DNA of 64,000 bases from Streptomyces sp. SUK 48. Lineage in GTDB: Bacteria > Actinomycetota > Actinomycetes > Streptomycetales > Streptomycetaceae. How positions within the stretch are numbered: the first letter of the stretch is position 1; every line of letters begins with the position of its first letter. This document shows positions 62,286 to 64,000 of the stretch, in pieces. Where the stretch lies: NCBI RefSeq assembly GCF_009650765.1, contig NZ_CP045740.1, forward strand, positions 5,680,001-5,744,000, written 5' to 3'. The position numbers were made by a program, and so were the translations under genes. A model generated the notes under the pieces. That model saw only the letters and a list, made by a program, of their open reading frames with translations. It ran no database searches and was not told where the DNA came from.

Positions 62286-64000
62286 CTACAGACTCACCGT
62301 CTCACCCGGCAGCGAGAGGTCCAGTTCGACCGCCCGCTCCTCGCCGTGGTGCGTCGCCGAAGAGGCGAGCGGTCCATGGCCGAGGGCCCGTGCCGCGAGG
62401 ACGTACGCCCCCTCCATCGGCACCGCGAGCGCGTACCGGCCCGCCTCGTCGGAGACGGCCGACCCGGCCTGCCGCCCCCGGTGGTCGATCAGCGTCACCT
62501 TGGCCCGGGCGACGGGCACACCGGTGGCGTCCAGCACCCGCCCCGGAACCCCGCAGCACCTCCTCCGCCAGCTCCAGCACGGCATCGTCCTGCGCGCTGC
62601 TGGCCCGCAGCCGCACCTCCCGCACCGGGCGGCCCGCCTTCGGCAGGAACAGGGCGAGCACCAGGCCCGCCGCCACCGCGCCCGTCGCGATGAGGAACGA
62701 CACCCGGAACCCGTGCATCGTCGGGATCGCCATGCCCCCACGGTGTGCGCCGTGTTGGCGAGCACCATGCCGACGACGGCGCTCGACACCGACGTGCCGA
62801 TCGAGCGCATCAGCGTGTTGAGCCCGTTCGCCGCGCCCGTCTCCGACGCCGGGACCGCGCCGACGATCAGCGCGGGCAGCGAGGAGTACGCGAGCCCGAT
62901 GCCCGCGCCGAGGATCACGGACGTGAGGATCGTCTGCCAGGCCGCCTGCATCAGGCCGAGCCCGCCGCCGTAGCCGATCGCGATGATCAGGAGGCCGATG
63001 ATCAGGGTGGTCCTGGGGCCGTAGCGGGCGGAGAGCCGGGCGTACACCGGCGCGGTGAACATCATCGTCAGGCCCAGCGGCGCCACGCACAGACCGGCGA
63101 CGACCATCGACTGACCGAGCCCGTACCCCGTGGCCTTCGGCAGCTGGAGCAGCTGGGGCAGGACGAGCGAGACGACGTAGAACGCGACGCCGACCATGAT
63201 CGACGCCAGGTTGGTGAAGAGCACCGCGGGGCGCGCGGTGGTGCGCAGGTCGACCAGCGGCGCCTCGGCGCGCAGCTCGTACAGGCCCACAGGAGGAGGA
63301 CCACGACGGACGCGACGAACAGGCCGAGCGTGGTCGCCGAGGACCAGCCCCAGTCGCTGCCCTTGGTGATGGGCAGCAGGAGCAGCACCAGACCGGCGGA
63401 CAGCCCGAGCGCGCCGGGCAGGTCGAAGGAGCCCGCCGCGCGCATCGGGGACTCGGGGACGGTGAGCAGGGTGAGGGCGATGGCGAGCACGCCGAGACCG
63501 GCGGCGCCGTAGAACAGCGCGTGCCAGTTCATGTGCTGGGCGACCAGCGCGGCGGCGGGCAGGGCGAGGCCACCGCCCACGCCTATGGAGGAGCTCATCA
63601 GGGCCATGGCGGAGCCGAGCCGCTCGCGCGGCAGCATGTCCCGCATCAGGCCGATGCCGAGGGGGATCGCGCCCATGGCGAAGCCCTGGAGGGTACGGCC
63701 CGCGATCATGACGAGCAGCTGGCTGGTGAGCGCGCTGACCAGCGCGCCGATCACCATCACGGCGAGGCTGGCGATCAGCATGCGCCGCTTGCCGTACAGG
63801 TCGCCGAGCCGGCCCATGATCGGGGTGGCGACGGCGCCGGACAGCAGGGTCGAGGTGAGCACCCAGGTGGCGTTGCTGGGCGCGGTGTGCAGCAGTTGGG
63901 GCAGGTCTTTGATGACCGGCACGAGCAGGGTCTGCATCACCGCGACCACGATGCCCGCGAAGGCGAGCACCGGGACGACGGCCCCGCTGGCCTCGCGGCG
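62286..64000 (-). pseudogene. MFS transporter with carboxypeptidase-regulatory-like tail, frameshifted, 5' end outside window
   Basis: The N-terminal half (GRLGDLYGKRRMLIASLAVMVIGALVSALTS, motif A; 14-helix DHA2-like) runs in from the right edge to about 63286. The frame then shifts to SVVVLLLW/GLYELRAEAPLVDLRTT, again near 62735 (NTAHTVG/MAIPTMHGFRVSFLIA) and near 62549 (ELAEEVLRG/VPGRVLDATG). After the last helix the protein continues into a soluble domain (GRVLDATGVPVARAKVTLIDHRGRQAGSAVSDEAGRYAL), a carboxypeptidase regulatory-like beta fold that would lie on one face of the membrane. The shifts are all in G/C runs, so an intact gene with sequence errors is as likely as a true pseudogene. 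Confidence 0.75.

Overview
The window is high-GC DNA with the hallmarks of a Streptomyces chromosome: third-position G/C codon bias, GTG and TTG starts, ATGA/GTGA stop-start overlaps, a tRNA-Val(UAC), and families typical of the genus (HelR, DUF2277, DUF6879 with HTH-DUF5753, MAB_1171c-type membrane proteins, LLM flavin oxidoreductases). No rRNA, CRISPR array, transposase or prophage is visible. The content reads as chromosome core and near-core with local accessory cassettes.

0-16.6 kb: the 3' end of a HAD hydrolase; an FmdB zinc ribbon; a cell-wall run (class A PBP-like transglycosylase, NodB-type deacetylase, secreted amidase-fold protein); DUF4383 and coiled-coil membrane proteins; a decayed DUF4097 gene; tRNA-Val; a YhhN-like protein; helR with a rifamycin-associated-element-like 12-bp inverted repeat upstream; DUF2277; DoxX behind an iron-box-like site; a DedA-like protein; a secreted HNH nuclease; a yybP-ykoY manganese riboswitch in front of a UPF0016/GDT1 exporter; a HAD phosphatase.

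16.6-32.2 kb: a zinc-ribbon/PG-binding membrane protein, an MFS-MarR fusion exporter, GNAT, two proteins sharing one C-terminal helical domain (the second with a 42-bp/14-residue repeat), an alcohol dehydrogenase divergent from a LysR regulator, a degenerate region with three ~167-bp tandem repeats beside an SDR remnant, DUF1992, an FHA protein, an O-methyltransferase, DUF2330, an MHS-type transporter and a GT87-PAP2 fusion.

32.2-36.3 kb and 49.1-51.5 kb form a split sterol-side-chain module: FadA5-like thiolase divergent from CYP125, with KstR-box-like sites between them, and about 15 kb away an aldehyde dehydrogenase, a 3Fe-4S ferredoxin (a plausible P450 partner) and a KstR-like TetR regulator with an exact match to the KstR consensus upstream.

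36.5-42.5 kb is the most interesting system: a five-gene operon, every junction an ATGA/GTGA overlap, headed by a cobalamin riboswitch. It encodes a secreted, C-terminally anchored alpha/alpha-toroid protein, a second secreted anchored protein (frameshifted here), EcfT, a fused double EcfA and an S component. The layout suggests a bacterial counterpart of the transcobalamin/intrinsic-factor barrel feeding a B12 ECF importer.

43.4-47.9 kb is a cassette of an HExxH peptidase-like protein, two paralogous MAB_1171c-type membrane proteins and an FAD monooxygenase. 51.7-54.9 kb is an overlapping glycosyltransferase/methyltransferase/alpha-toroid operon. 58.8-61.5 kb holds a DUF6879 + HTH-DUF5753 regulatory pair with GCGCAATC repeats in front of it and of the next gene. 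The window ends in an MFS transporter with a carboxypeptidase-regulatory-like tail. Four of the reading-frame breaks lie in G/C homopolymers, so assembly error should be excluded before calling those genes dead.
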